From contig NZ_JALHLG010000024.1 of assembly GCF_022832375.1 (NCBI RefSeq), positions 1-64,000 on the forward strand: a stretch of 64,000 bases of DNA, read 5' to 3'. Both the position numbers and the translations under genes were made by a program. Origin of the DNA: Novosphingobium beihaiense. Its GTDB lineage: Bacteria; Pseudomonadota; Alphaproteobacteria; Sphingomonadales; Sphingomonadaceae. This document shows positions 1 through 10,623 of the stretch, piece after piece (the stretch's first letter is position 1; every line of letters begins with the position of its first letter). The notes below the pieces were generated by a model. That model was given only the letters and a program-made list of their open reading frames with translations, was not told where the DNA came from and made no database searches.

Positions 1-87
1 ACCGGTCGCGGCGAGTGCGGCCAGCGGGGAAGCCAGCGGCAGGGCGGCGGCCAGGCCCAGCGTGCCGCGGCGGTCGGTTTCGAGCAT
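1..87 (-). CDS. Truncated 5' end of an exported protein (signal peptide only)
   Basis: Only the first 29 codons lie in the window; the rest runs off the left edge. They begin MLETDRRGTLGLAAALPLAS and continue as a hydrophobic Ala/Leu-rich stretch, which looks like a signal peptide with a twin-arginine pair at residues 6-7, possibly Tat-dependent. The start is supported by an AAGGGA ribosome-binding site about nine bases upstream. The mature protein is not visible, so no function can be given. It is divergent from the S46 peptidase gene at 328, and the 240-base gap between them holds both promoters. Confidence 0.55.
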   Translation of the reverse strand, partial: MLETDRRGTLGLAAALPLASPLAALAATG

Positions 88-327
88 GTTTTCGTATCCC
101 TTGGCTGTCCGCCGCAAGCGGGGCGGGCGTTGCGGCAAGGCTAATGCGCGATCGCGGCGAGGCAAGCTTAAGCTTGTTGCTCGCAGAAGGAGGAAGGGGG
201 GTGATCGATAATGCCGGTGCGGCTGTTTCGGCAAGGTTCTGACGCACGCCGGGTTTGGGCTGGACAGATGGCATTTCCAGGGGAAGATTCCGCCATCAAG
301 GACACGCATCAACCCCAAGGACACCCC

Positions 328-2379
328 ATGACCCCCCGTTCGCTTTCGCTGCTTGCCGGCACCGCCGCATCGCTGGCACTCGTTTCCGCCCCCGCCCGTG
401 CCGATGAGGGCATGTGGACCTTTGACGGGTTCCCTCGCGCCAAAATGGAGGCGGACTATGGCTGGGCGCCGGATCAGGCCTGGCTGGACAAAGTGCGCAA
501 TGCCGCGGTGCGCCTTACCGGCGGCTGCTCGGCCAGTTTCGTTTCGGGCAATGGCCTGATCCTCACCAACCACCACTGCGTCGCCTCGTGCCTTTATGAC
601 AATTCCACCGGGGACAACGATCTGCTCGGTCACGGTTTCACCGCCGCCGCGCTGACCGACGAGAAGAAGTGCCCCGGCCAGCAGGCCGAAGTGGTGACGA
701 AGATCACCGACGTGACTGGCGATGTGAAGAAGGCCATCGGCTCGCTCACCGGAGAGGCGCTCACCAAGGCGCGCGATGCGAAGATCGCGGAAATCGAGGC
801 GGCGGGCTGCACCGACCGCGAAAAGACCCGCTGCCAGGTCGTCACCCTGTTCGGCGGCGGGCAGTACAAGCTCTATACCTACCGCAAGTATTCGGACGTG
901 CGGCTGGTCTGGGCGCCCGAAGACCGCGCCGCGACGTTCGGCGGCGATCCCGACAACTTCAATTTCCCGCGCTACGATCTCGATGGTTCGTTCCTGCGCG
1001 CTTACGAGAACGGCAAGCCGGTGAAGACGCCGAACCACCTCAAGTGGAACCCCCGTGCGCCGAAGGAAGGGGAGGCGACCTTCGTGGTGGGCAATCCCGG
1101 TTCGACCTCGCGCCTTTACACCCAGAGCCAGCTCGCCTTCGAACGCGAAGTGCGCGTGCCGGTGATCGTGACGACCTATTCCGAACTGCGCGGGCGCCTG
1201 ATCCGCGCGATGGAGGAAAGCCCCGAGCATCAGCGCGAAGGTCTCGATCTGCTCAATGGCGTCGAGAACAGCCTGAAAGTCTATATCGGGCGCATGAAGG
1301 CGCTGAACGATCCCGCTTTCACCGCCAAGCTGGCCGCCGCCGAGGCGGACCTCAAGGCGAAGAGCGCGGGCAAGGCCGGGATCGGCGATCCCTGGGGAGC
1401 TATGGACAAGGCAGTGCAGGCCTACCGGCAGCTCTATATGGCGTACCGTTTCATCGAGCCTTCGGGCGAACTCTACGGCTATGCCCATACGCTGGTGATG
1501 GCTGCGGCCGAGCGCGCCAAGCCCAATGCCGAGCGCCTGCCCGGGTATACCGAAAGCGCCTTGCCGCTGACGGAAAAGCGGCTGCTCGATGCCGCGCCGG
1601 TCTATCCCTGGCTGGATGAGCTGCGGCTGGAATGGAGCCTGTCCAAGGCCCGCGAATACCTTGGCGTCGACGATCCCGATACGAAGCTGCTGCTGGGCAA
1701 GGAAAGCCCCGAGGCGCTGGCCGGGCGGCTGGTATCCGGCACGAAGCTGGCCGATCCGGAATTCCGCAAGCAGCTCTGGGAAGGCGGCAAGGCCGCGATC
1801 GAGGCGTCGGACGATCCGATGATCGTCTATGCCCGCAAGCTGGAAGCGCGCCAGCGCGAACTGGAAAAGCAGGTGGACGAGGCCTATTCGGGCCCGGCCA
1901 CGGCAGCCGCGGCCAAGCTCACCGATGCGCGTTTCGATGCCTATGGCGATACGCTCTATCCCGACGCGACGTTCACCTTGCGCATCAGCTACGGCAAAGT
2001 CGAAGGCTGGCCCGAACGCGGGCGGCAGGTGCCTTACGAGACGACCATCGGCGGCACGTTCGAACGGGCCACGGGCGCCCCGCCGTTCGATCTCGCCCCG
2101 GCCTTCGCCGCAAAGGAAAAGCAGATCGACAAGTCGGTGGCGTTCAACTTCGTGACCACCAACGATATCATCGGCGGCAATTCCGGTTCGCCGGTGGTGG
2201 ACAAGGCGGGCACGGTGATCGGAGCCGCTTTTGATGGCAACATCCACTCGCTGGGCGGCAACTACGGCTACGATCCGGTGCTGAACCGCACGGTCGTCGT
2301 TTCGGCGGCCTCGCTGGAGGAAGCGCTGGAGAAGATCTATCCCGCACCCCGGCTGGTGAAGGAACTGGCGGCGAAGTAA
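328..2379 (+). CDS. S46 family serine peptidase (dipeptidyl-peptidase 7/11 type)
   Basis: This is an exported dipeptidyl-peptidase of 683 residues that should remove dipeptides from the N-termini of oligopeptides in the periplasm. The chosen ATG follows an AAGG site and gives a clean signal peptide ending near residue 25 (APARA). The three S46 catalytic blocks are present in order: His in TNHHC (80-84), Asp in NFPRYDLDG (about 212-220) and Ser in GGNSGSPV (Ser about 619). Eighteen residues after the catalytic Ser is a Gly (FDGN). In characterised Porphyromonas enzymes Gly here goes with DPP7 (hydrophobic P1) and Arg with DPP11 (acidic P1), so I infer DPP7-like specificity. Length matches the family. 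An in-frame upstream extension lacks a signal peptide and was not used. Confidence 0.93.
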   Translation: MTPRSLSLLAGTAASLALVSAPARADEGMWTFDGFPRAKMEADYGWAPDQAWLDKVRNAAVRLTGGCSASFVSGNGLILTNHHCVASCLYDNSTGDNDLLGHGFTAAALTDEKKCPGQQAEVVTKITDVTGDVKKAIGSLTGEALTKARDAKIAEIEAAGCTDREKTRCQVVTLFGGGQYKLYTYRKYSDVRLVWAPEDRAATFGGDPDNFNFPRYDLDGSFLRAYENGKPVKTPNHLKWNPRAPKEGEATFVVGNPGSTSRLYTQSQLAFEREVRVPVIVTTYSELRGRLIRAMEESPEHQREGLDLLNGVENSLKVYIGRMKALNDPAFTAKLAAAEADLKAKSAGKAGIGDPWGAMDKAVQAYRQLYMAYRFIEPSGELYGYAHTLVMAAAERAKPNAERLPGYTESALPLTEKRLLDAAPVYPWLDELRLEWSLSKAREYLGVDDPDTKLLLGKESPEALAGRLVSGTKLADPEFRKQLWEGGKAAIEASDDPMIVYARKLEARQRELEKQVDEAYSGPATAAAAKLTDARFDAYGDTLYPDATFTLRISYGKVEGWPERGRQVPYETTIGGTFERATGAPPFDLAPAFAAKEKQIDKSVAFNFVTTNDIIGGNSGSPVVDKAGTVIGAAFDGNIHSLGGNYGYDPVLNRTVVVSAASLEEALEKIYPAPRLVKELAAK

Positions 2380-2405
2380 GGTTTCGCCAAGCCTGTCTGC
2401 AAAAG

Positions 2406-2436
2406 GCCGGGCCGTTTACGGCGGTCCGGCTTTTTT
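2406..2436 (+). terminator. Rho-independent terminator after the S46 peptidase gene
   Basis: An 8-bp stem (GCCGGGCC paired with GGTCCGGC, one G-U pair) with a 9-base loop is followed directly by six T residues. It starts 26 bases after the stop codon at 2379. Confidence 0.85.
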
Positions 2437-2635
2437 CGTTAGTAATATGCGGTTTTATAGAATTACTATTTTCCAATTTTATTTATATGTCAGGATGAGA
2501 ATCTGTTTATTATCATCCTTATGAAGAATTTTTAATACCATGTTTCATGGATAGCATTTGCGTAATGGGCGCCGCGCAAGCATCTTTCAGCCGCACAAGT
2601 GGACTGTTCGCGGAACGCTAGTTGGAGGCTATCGC
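2437..2635. promoter_or_regulatory. AT-rich regulatory region with two dyads before the 2636 gene
   Basis: This 200-base stretch is far more AT-rich than its surroundings. It contains an AGGATGA/TCATCCT dyad (arms 2492-2498 and 2513-2519) and a tight palindrome CCATG-TTT-CATGG (2538-2550) about 86 bases before the next start codon. Both are plausible operator or leader structures. No single promoter stands out because many hexamers resemble a -10. Confidence 0.35.
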
Positions 2636-3070
2636 ATGCCTGAAACGACCACACTCAAATTGACCGTATACAAGCCTGAAATCATGGCCGATCCCGGTGG
2701 CCAGACCGGTTTCGAATATGATCTGACGATTGTGGCGCCCGATGGAAGAGTGTCCCTGCAAGGGGATGCCGGGAATGCCACGGCCGCGCGGTGCGACGTG
2801 GTGCCCGTCGCCGGGACGCTGTCGTTTCCCAATCCGGCGGCACCGGTGGTTTCGCCCTATACCGGGCTGATGTTCATTTATGACAATTCGCCCGCGATCG
2901 CGTTCCCGCTGTCGCTGATCGCGAACAGCACGGGCGATGCCTTGCCGTTCAGCATGAATCTCGCCTTCCCGGCATCACCGCTCTACTGGTACAGCGGAGC
3001 GATCATGTTCGGGGCGTGGCCGGGACCGCTGAGCGAAACCACAGCGAGCTTCCTGTCTCCGCAGACCTGA
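2636..3070 (+). CDS. Hypothetical protein, 144 aa
   Basis: I do not recognise this protein. The ATG is preceded by a good TTGGAGG site eight bases upstream, so translation is likely. It has no signal peptide or membrane helix. It begins METTTLKLTVY-like beta-strand sequence, is rich in beta-prone and aromatic residues, and ends in a Trp/Tyr-rich stretch (SPLYWYSGAIMFGAWPGP, about 115-132), suggesting a compact all-beta cytosolic protein. It is a single-gene unit: a terminator and an AT-rich control region lie upstream, and metK converges on it from the right, ending 48 bases away. The AT-rich upstream DNA hints at acquired origin. Confidence 0.7.
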   Translation: MPETTTLKLTVYKPEIMADPGGQTGFEYDLTIVAPDGRVSLQGDAGNATAARCDVVPVAGTLSFPNPAAPVVSPYTGLMFIYDNSPAIAFPLSLIANSTGDALPFSMNLAFPASPLYWYSGAIMFGAWPGPLSETTASFLSPQT

Positions 3071-3118
3071 GGCAGCGGCCCGCCCGGCCGTTTCCGGCCG
3101 GACGGCGCATGTTCAGGT

Positions 3119-4333
<1,215 letters not shown>

Positions 4334-4350
4334 TGCGTCACACCTAACAT

Positions 4351-4366
4351 ATAAAGAAATCTTTAT
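4351..4366 (-). promoter_or_regulatory. Palindromic operator candidate before metK (SahR-like)
   Basis: ATAAAGAAATCTTTAT is a perfect dyad (ATAAAGA-AA-TCTTTAT) centred 25 bases upstream of the metK start and just upstream of its ribosome-binding site. ArsR-family SahR regulators control methionine and SAH-recycling genes in many proteobacteria through AT-rich palindromes of this general look. I have not compared it with a SahR matrix, so the regulator is inferred. Confidence 0.45.
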
Positions 4367-4378
4367 GTGAGGGTGTAT

Positions 4379-6016
4379 CTACCTGCGGAGGCGGCGGAAC
4401 GCAACCATGGAAACAGCGCAGAGGCACAGGAATGCGGCGAGTGCGAGCGGCAGGGCATTGCCATAGCGGGCGAACAGCGTGGGTGCGTGCGGCGGCGGGA
4501 TGCGCCCGTCGATGCGCCCGGCGGTGTGGAGGGGTATGGAATGGCGCACGATCCCGTCGGCGTCGATCACCGCGCTGATGCCGGTGGTGGTGGAACGCAG
4601 GATGGGAAGTCCTTCCTCGATCGCGCGCAGCCGGGCCTGTGCCAGATGCTGCGGCGGGCCCCAGCGGCCGAACCAGCCGTCGGTCGAGGGGTTGAAGATA
4701 TAGTCGGGCCGGTTCAGCGGATCGGTAACTTCGCCGCTGAAGATGACCTCGTAGCAGATCAGGATGCCCGCCTTGCCCAAGCTGCCGAAGTCGTAAGTGC
4801 GCGGCCCCGGGCCCGGCCAGAAGTCCAGTGAACCGGGGACGAAGCGCGCAGCACCGAGCGGTTCCAGCAGCCAGCGCAGGGGCAGGTACTCGCCGAAAGG
4901 CACAAGATGGGCCTTGGAATAGCCCGCCAGGATGCGTCCCCGGCCGTCGATGGCGGTGACCGAGTTGCGCGCGGCAATGCCCTCCCCGTCCTTCATCACG
5001 AGATCGACCGCGCCGGTAAGCAGCAGAGCGTAAGGGCCGATCACCCGGCCAATGCGGGCGCGGGCGATTTCCGGGTCGGCGCCGTATGTGTAGAGGCGGT
5101 AGAGGTAGGGTGGATAGCCATCGCGAAGGTAATCGCCCAAGCCCGATTCGGGCCAGAACACCACGCGTTTCTCCCCCGGGTCGCGCGGCAGCGACAGGCG
5201 GGCCAGCTTCTGGAAATTGGCCTCGTACCAGCGGGGATCGTCGATGAATTCCTGCGGGAGGTTCGGCTGGACCAGCGTGAAGTGGATCGCGCCCTGCGCG
5301 CGCGGCGCCCAGGGATCGGGCAGCGTCATCAAGGTTCCCAGCGCGGCGGCTGCGGCCAGCACGGGAAGAGCCCAGAGCCAGCGTTTCGCTCCCTGCGTTC
5401 CGGAGCCGATGCGTGCGAAGATACCCGGCAGCCCGGCCAGCAGTACCAGTACGCCGGACAGCCCGTAAGTGCCGGTCCAGGGGGTCACAAGCGCCAGCCC
5501 GCGCGTCTGGAACTGGCCCAGAAGTGCGATGCCGAGCGGATTCCAGGCGAAGCCGGTAAAGAGCCAGGCCCGCATCCATTCGGTCACGATCCAGGCTGCG
5601 GCGAACGCGAAGACGAGAGCCGGGAAGGGGGCGCGGGCCCGGTCCGGGCGTGTCAGCAGCCAGGCCGCGAGCGCGGCCAGTGCCGGAAAAAGCGCGAGGT
5701 AGAGCGAAAGCAGCACGACTGCGATGCCGCCCATCCAGGCAGGCATATTGGCCTGATAGGTAAAGGCCGTCGCGATCCAGTTGTTGCCGAGCGTGAAATG
5801 GCCCACGCCGAACCACCAGCCGGTGAGGAATACCGCGCGCCGCGTGCGGGCCCGCATGATCAGTTCCAGCAGCCATGCCACGGCCAGCAGAGTGAGCGGC
5901 CAGAGCGAGAGCGGCTGGAACCCGCACGCGGCCAGGCCCCCGCTGCAGAGGGCGGAAACGGCCCCTGCAAGGCGGGGATACCGCTTCAGAGGCTTGAGGA
6001 TTTGGGAAAAGGACAT
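4379..6016 (-). CDS. lnt: Apolipoprotein N-acyltransferase
   Basis: Lnt adds the third acyl chain to the N-terminal cysteine of lipoproteins in the inner membrane. The N-terminal half has the expected series of hydrophobic segments (about residues 15-230), followed by a nitrilase-like domain with the Glu-Lys-Cys triad: Glu290 in FWPESGLGDY, Lys368 in YSKAHLVPFGEY and Cys421 in ILICYEVIF. A last membrane helix closes the C-terminus. At 545 residues it fits the family. The start is uncertain: ATG at 6016 (used) or 6037; neither has a strong ribosome-binding site. A longer version from TTG at 6097 seems unlikely. Confidence 0.95.
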   Translation of the reverse strand: MSFSQILKPLKRYPRLAGAVSALCSGGLAACGFQPLSLWPLTLLAVAWLLELIMRARTRRAVFLTGWWFGVGHFTLGNNWIATAFTYQANMPAWMGGIAVVLLSLYLALFPALAALAAWLLTRPDRARAPFPALVFAFAAAWIVTEWMRAWLFTGFAWNPLGIALLGQFQTRGLALVTPWTGTYGLSGVLVLLAGLPGIFARIGSGTQGAKRWLWALPVLAAAAALGTLMTLPDPWAPRAQGAIHFTLVQPNLPQEFIDDPRWYEANFQKLARLSLPRDPGEKRVVFWPESGLGDYLRDGYPPYLYRLYTYGADPEIARARIGRVIGPYALLLTGAVDLVMKDGEGIAARNSVTAIDGRGRILAGYSKAHLVPFGEYLPLRWLLEPLGAARFVPGSLDFWPGPGPRTYDFGSLGKAGILICYEVIFSGEVTDPLNRPDYIFNPSTDGWFGRWGPPQHLAQARLRAIEEGLPILRSTTTGISAVIDADGIVRHSIPLHTAGRIDGRIPPPHAPTLFARYGNALPLALAAFLCLCAVSMVAFRRLRR

Positions 6017-6110
6017 GGGGCGCCGGGGAGACTGCATCGGCGCCGGGTTGTAAGCTTGCCCGGCAGCGACGCAAGCAAAGTTGCGCGCGCCGGGCAAAAG
6101 GGCTGGATTA

Positions 6111-6953
6111 TCAGCCGGTCACAGTCTCAAGCGCGCCGCCCGCATCGTCTGCCGGAGGCGTGGTCTTGCGGGTGCGACGCCGCTTGGGCTTTTCTTCCGC
6201 CACGTCTTCCTTGACGGTATCTTCCTTGGCTGCGGCGGAAGGCTTTTCGGCCTTCTTTGCGGTTGCCTTGGCGGAAATCGAAGGCGGCAAAGCGGCGGGA
6301 TCGAAATTGCCTGCGCCGGTATCCTGATCCGCGTCGTCTGCGGCTTCGCCGTCGTCGTCGCGCGTTTTGCGGCGCGGCTTGCGGGGCTTGGCCGTGCGGG
6401 CCGTGCCGCGATTGTCGCGCACGAAAGGATTGTCCGCAGGCTCGTAGATCGAGCGCGGATCGGCATCGGGCTCGTCCGGGCTGGCTTCGGCTGCTTCGGA
6501 GCTCTCGGGCTGGGGCTCGGCGGGAGCCTTGCCCCGAGGTTCCCGTGGCTCGCGCTCAGCACGCGGTTCACGCTCGCCGCGTGGTGCGCGATCCTGTTCG
6601 GAATGGCTGCCGGAGCCGCCCCTTTCGCCGCCGGTGTCGCCTTCGGCCGCGAAATCCTCGCCGCCGTCCTGCTGGTGCTGCTGGCGTTCGTCACGGCGGG
6701 GCTGGCGGGCCTCTTCCTGACGCTGCTTCTGGTCGGCAAGGACGCGGAAATAGTGATCCGCGAACTGGAGGTAGTATTCCTCCTGAACCCGGTCGCCATT
6801 GAGATGGGCGTCATGGGCCAGCTTCTTGTACTTCTCCAGCAGCTGCGGAGCGTTGCCCCGGGCCCTGCTGTCGATGCGATTCATCTGCTGACCGCCTTGC
6901 TGACGGTTATTGCCGCGGCCACGCCTGCGGTTGTTACCACGATTGTTATTCAA
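6111..6953 (-). CDS. DUF4167 domain-containing protein
   Basis: This 280-residue protein has an Asn/Arg/Gly-rich start (MNNNRGNNRRRGRG), then the conserved DUF4167 block (about residues 22-75: RIDSRARGNAPQLLEKYKKL, LQFADHYFRVLADQ), then a long low-complexity tail of charged and Ala/Pro residues. The tail and the RG-rich start suggest a disordered nucleic-acid-binding protein, but the function is unknown. The start is TTG, supported by a strong TGAGGAAAG site seven bases upstream; no ATG fits. In alphaproteobacteria this family often sits next to prfA-prmC, as here, suggesting a link to translation. Confidence 0.88.
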   Translation of the reverse strand: MNNNRGNNRRRGRGNNRQQGGQQMNRIDSRARGNAPQLLEKYKKLAHDAHLNGDRVQEEYYLQFADHYFRVLADQKQRQEEARQPRRDERQQHQQDGGEDFAAEGDTGGERGGSGSHSEQDRAPRGEREPRAEREPREPRGKAPAEPQPESSEAAEASPDEPDADPRSIYEPADNPFVRDNRGTARTAKPRKPRRKTRDDDGEAADDADQDTGAGNFDPAALPPSISAKATAKKAEKPSAAAKEDTVKEDVAEEKPKRRRTRKTTPPADDAGGALETVTG

Positions 6954-7186
6954 GGATTACTTTCCTCAAAACCCCTGGCGTGTGCCCGGCACAAGGCCCG
7001 AACCGCCGTATGTCTATGATCACGGCCAACCCCCCGGCCGCCGAGACTTCCACATCTGCCTTGCCGCGGCGCCCCACACCGCGACCGCTTGCAAATAATG
7101 GAGGTGGACCGGGAATGGGAAGTTTCGTCCATTAACCGGTACCAAATAGTTCTTAGGGTCTCCGGGTGGGAATTCCAAGTGAAAAC

Positions 7187-8038
7187 TTATGCCACGCCGC
7201 CATTATCATCAGAAAAAGCGATGATTCGAGGGCGATCGCCGAGATCGCGGTGCACTGTGGCCGCCAGTCCGCAAGCCGTGCCGATGGCGCTGACCGCTTC
7301 GGCCTGCCGGTGCCCGATTTCGACCAGGGCGAGCCCGGAAGGGGCCAGCAGAGCGGGCAATTGCGGGATCAGGACGCGATAGGCGTCGAGCCCTTCGGGC
7401 CCGGCGAACAGCGCGCCGGACGGCTCGTGATCGCGCACGGCGGCCTCCAGCGGGGCATCGTCCTCCACATAGGGCGGGTTGGCCAGGATCAGGCCGAACG
7501 GACCGCCCAAATCCTGAGCCCAGCCGGGCTGTTCCCAGTCGCGCACGTGGAATTCGCTGCGCTGGTCCAGCCCGAGCCGGGCGGCATTGCGCGCGGCGAC
7601 GGCAAGGGCCTCTGCGCTGCGGTCGATCCCCGCACCACGCGCGGAGGGGAAAAGGCTCAACGCGGCGAGCAGCAGGGCGCCGGACCCAGTCCCGCAGTCC
7701 AGAATCCGTTCCGGCGGGGCATGGTGAAGGGCTTCCCGCGCCGCCTCGATCGCGGTCTCGGAGTCGGCGCGCGGGATCAGCACTGCCGGGGTCACTTCCA
7801 GTTCGAGGCCGTAGAACTCCGCAGTGCCCAGAATATAGGCCACCGGCTCGTCCCGCAGCCGCCGCGCGAGCAGGCTTTCGAAAGCTGCGGGCGCCGGATC
7901 GCGCATGTGCCGCAGCAGCAGTTGCGAGCGGCTGGCACCCAGCGCGGCGGCCATCAGCAGTTCGGCATCGAGCCGCCCGGTGGAACTTTCCGGGCCAAGC
8001 TGCTGCGTCGCTTCGCGCAGCCGTTCGGCGACTGTCAC
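7187..8038 (-). CDS. prmC: Release factor glutamine methyltransferase
   Basis: PrmC N5-methylates the Gln of the GGQ motif in peptide release factors, using SAM. The 283-residue protein has the N-terminal helical domain, the SAM-binding loop (ILDCGTGSGALLLAAL, about 111-126) and the catalytic NPPY motif in LILANPPYVEDD. It starts with GTG, preceded by a GGGGA site. It is encoded 15 bases downstream of the stop of its substrate gene prfA, the classic arrangement. The 233-base gap to DUF4167 shows no clear terminator, so the four minus-strand genes may be co-transcribed. Confidence 0.97.
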   Translation of the reverse strand: MTVAERLREATQQLGPESSTGRLDAELLMAAALGASRSQLLLRHMRDPAPAAFESLLARRLRDEPVAYILGTAEFYGLELEVTPAVLIPRADSETAIEAAREALHHAPPERILDCGTGSGALLLAALSLFPSARGAGIDRSAEALAVAARNAARLGLDQRSEFHVRDWEQPGWAQDLGGPFGLILANPPYVEDDAPLEAAVRDHEPSGALFAGPEGLDAYRVLIPQLPALLAPSGLALVEIGHRQAEAVSAIGTACGLAATVHRDLGDRPRIIAFSDDNGGVA

Positions 8039-8053
8039 GGTCAGGAATCCCCC

Positions 8054-9124
8054 TCAGGCATCCATGGCGGCCAGGCGCTTGGCTTCGTCCTCGGCGATCA
8101 GCGCGTCGATCAGTTCGCCAAGGCCGGGGCCTTCGAGCACTTCAGGCAGGCGGTGCAGGGTGAGATTGATGCGGTGATCGGTCACGCGGCCTTGCGGGAA
8201 ATTGTAAGTGCGGATGCGCTCGGAGCGGTCGCCCGATCCGACCATGGCCTTGCGGGCCTCGGCCTCGGCGCCCTGCGCTTCGTCGCGCATTTTCTCGTAG
8301 AGGCGCGCGCGCAGAACCTGCATCGCTTTGGCCTTGTTTTTGTGCTGGCTGCGCTCGTCTTGGCAGATCACCACGAGACCGGAGGGCAAGTGGGTGATGC
8401 GCACCGCCGAATCGGTGGTGTTGACGTGCTGCCCGCCTGCCCCGGACGCGCGGTAGATGTCGATCTTGAGATCCTTGTCCTCGATCTGCACATCGACTTC
8501 GCTGGGTTCGGGCAGCACGGCGACGGTGGCCGCCGAAGTATGAATGCGGCCGCCCGATTCGGTGACGGGTACGCGCTGCACGCGGTGGACGCCGCTTTCG
8601 AATTTCAGCTTGGCGAAGACGCCCGTGCCCGAGACATGCGCGACCACTTCCTTGAAGCCGCCGATGTCGCTGGCATTGGCGGAGATCATCTCCACCTTCC
8701 AGCCCTGCTCGGCGGCGTAGCGTTCGTACATGCGGTAGAGATCGGCGGCGAACAGCGCGGCTTCGTCTCCGCCAGTGCCCGCGCGGATTTCCAGCATGGC
8801 CGGGCGCTGATCCGCCGAATCGCGCGGGAGCATGGCGACGGCGAGCTGGCGTTCGCGCTCGGGGAGTTCGTCCTTGAGCCGCGCGATTTCCTCGGCCGCG
8901 AGGGCGCGCATGTCGGGATCGGGATCGTCGAGCGTCTGCAGTGAGGCCAGTTCGCCGCGCATATCCGCGACTTCGCGTGCAACTTTCGCGACCGGTTCCA
9001 GCTCGGCATAGTCGCGGCTGGCGGCGACGAAAGCATCGCCTTCGAGCGTGCCCGAAGCCAGCCGCGCTTCCAGTTCGGCGAAGCGGTGCGCGATCTGGGA
9101 GAGGCGTTCGTCAGAGACGGACAT
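8054..9124 (-). CDS. prfA: Peptide chain release factor 1
   Basis: RF1 releases the finished peptide at UAA and UAG codons. The catalytic GGQ lies at 230-232 in [17 protein letters not shown]. The stop-codon-reading tripeptide is PVT (in [14 protein letters not shown]), a variant of the common RF1 PAT and distinct from SPF of RF2. The 356-residue length is normal. I chose ATG at 9124 because an AAGGA site sits ten bases upstream; an in-frame ATG at 9148 would add eight non-conserved residues. Confidence 0.98.
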   Translation of the reverse strand: MSVSDERLSQIAHRFAELEARLASGTLEGDAFVAASRDYAELEPVAKVAREVADMRGELASLQTLDDPDPDMRALAAEEIARLKDELPERERQLAVAMLPRDSADQRPAMLEIRAGTGGDEAALFAADLYRMYERYAAEQGWKVEMISANASDIGGFKEVVAHVSGTGVFAKLKFESGVHRVQRVPVTESGGRIHTSAATVAVLPEPSEVDVQIEDKDLKIDIYRASGAGGQHVNTTDSAVRITHLPSGLVVICQDERSQHKNKAKAMQVLRARLYEKMRDEAQGAEAEARKAMVGSGDRSERIRTYNFPQGRVTDHRINLTLHRLPEVLEGPGLGELIDALIAEDEAKRLAAMDA

Positions 9125-9155
9125 CGCGTCGTTCCTTCCATGCCCCATCCCTGTT

Positions 9156-9236
9156 CGTCATCCCCGCGAAGGCGGGGATCCCGCTCGTTTGCGTCATGCG
9201 CAAAGGAAGCGGGGCCCCCGCCTTCGCGGGGGCGGC
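9156..9236. repeat. Family A inverted repeat, copy 1
   Basis: A long imperfect hairpin with arms CGTCATCCCCGCGAAGGC... and ...CCGCCTTCGCGGGGGCGG separated by about 25 bases. It lies between the starts and ends of the minus-strand genes prfA and hisS. The same arms recur at 38276-38360 and 56594-56680. Confidence 0.85.
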
Positions 9237-9262
9237 GAGGTTTTCTTGAGAGGGTACGCCGT

Positions 9263-10519
9263 TCACGATTGCAGCGACTGCACGACCTGCTCGACCGCGA
9301 GGTATTCGGCGGTGGGTTCCGCCGCGCGCAGGTTGGCGGTGGGCACGCCGTCGCGCATCACGAACGAGACGAGCACTTTCGCGCCCAGCTTCACCGCCTT
9401 GTCGAAGCGTTTGCGCGGGCTGCCGGTGGCGATCATGTCGGCATCGATGCCCTGATGGCGCAGCGCAGTGATGGTCTTCTGCGCATAGCCCAGCGCGGCA
9501 TCGTCCTCGACCGCGAGGATGCAGGTGAGCGCGGGTTCGCTGGAGGCACCGGCATCGGCCACCAGCATCGCCAGCCGCTCGATCCCCGCCGCCCAGCCGA
9601 CTGCGGGTGTGTGCGGCCCGCCCAGCGCTTCCAGCAAGCCGTCGTAGCGGCCGCCGCCAAGCACAGTGCCCTGTGCGCCGAGCCGGTCTGTCACAAATTC
9701 GAAAGCGGTATGCCGGTAATAGTCGAGCCCGCGCACAAGGGCCGGAGTCCGGACAAAGTCCACCGAGGCCGCTTCGAGCCCTTGTGTCACCGCGCCGAAG
9801 AAGTCCTGCGCCTCGGATGAAAGGTAATCGTCGATCTTCGGCGCATCGGCGGTGAAGGGCTTGTCGCGCGGGTCCTTGGAATCGAGGATGCGCAGCGGGT
9901 TGCGTTCCAGCCGGTCCTGCGAATCCTCGCTGAGCGCGGCCTTGTGATCGCGGAAATATTCGATCAGCGCGGCGCGCCAGGCCTCGCGGCTTTCGCCGTC
10001 GCCCAGCGTGTTGAGCTGCAGCGTCACGCCGTCCGCGATGCCCAGTTCCTTGAGAAGCTGATCGGCCATGACCAGCAGCTCGACATCGACCATCGGTTCG
10101 GCCGCGCCGATGATCTCGGCGTCGATCTGGTGGAACTGGCGATAGCGGCCCTTTTGCGGGCGCTCGTAGCGGAACAGCGGGCCGTGCGTCGCCAGTTTCA
10201 GCGGCGCGTACTGCTTCCAGCCGTTGGTGAGGAAGGCGCGGGCGATCCCGGCGGTGAATTCGGGGCGCAGCGTCAGCGAATCGCCGCCCCGGTCCTCGAA
10301 CGAGTACATTTCCTTGGAGACGACATCGGTGGTTTCGCCCAGCGAGCGTGAGAACACGGCGGTCTTTTCAAACACCGGCATTTCCACGCGGCGGAAGCGG
10401 TAGAGCTTGCGGACGCGTTCGAACGTCTCGACGACATGCGCGAAAGCCTCGGCATCGGCGCCGAAAATGTCCTGGGTTCCGCGAATGGCCTGAGGCGTCT
10501 GGCTTGGTGTATTGCTCAT
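9263..10519 (-). CDS. hisS: Histidyl-tRNA synthetase
   Basis: HisS charges tRNA-His. The 418-residue class II synthetase shows the N-terminal RGTQDIFG block, motif 2 ([20 protein letters not shown]), the histidine-specific segment around [15 protein letters not shown] and [11 protein letters not shown], and a C-terminal anticodon-binding domain. ATG at 10519 was chosen because homology-like sequence begins right after it; an upstream in-frame extension to 10612 overlaps the divergent promoter region. The 104 bases between it and the M61 peptidase gene carry both promoters. Confidence 0.97.
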   Translation of the reverse strand: MSNTPSQTPQAIRGTQDIFGADAEAFAHVVETFERVRKLYRFRRVEMPVFEKTAVFSRSLGETTDVVSKEMYSFEDRGGDSLTLRPEFTAGIARAFLTNGWKQYAPLKLATHGPLFRYERPQKGRYRQFHQIDAEIIGAAEPMVDVELLVMADQLLKELGIADGVTLQLNTLGDGESREAWRAALIEYFRDHKAALSEDSQDRLERNPLRILDSKDPRDKPFTADAPKIDDYLSSEAQDFFGAVTQGLEAASVDFVRTPALVRGLDYYRHTAFEFVTDRLGAQGTVLGGGRYDGLLEALGGPHTPAVGWAAGIERLAMLVADAGASSEPALTCILAVEDDAALGYAQKTITALRHQGIDADMIATGSPRKRFDKAVKLGAKVLVSFVMRDGVPTANLRAAEPTAEYLAVEQVVQSLQS

Positions 10520-10623
10520 AAGGCGCGCGCTTAGCCCGAATGGGCGCGGCGATAAAGTGGTCCTGCATCCCTGCATGGATTGGATGGTTGCCAAATCGGG
10601 CAATGGACGCAAAGATGGATGTA

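Noticed and set aside
4334-4378. SAM riboswitch before metK
   Set aside because: The gap to lnt is only 45 bases, and apart from the palindrome no conserved riboswitch core can be recognised.
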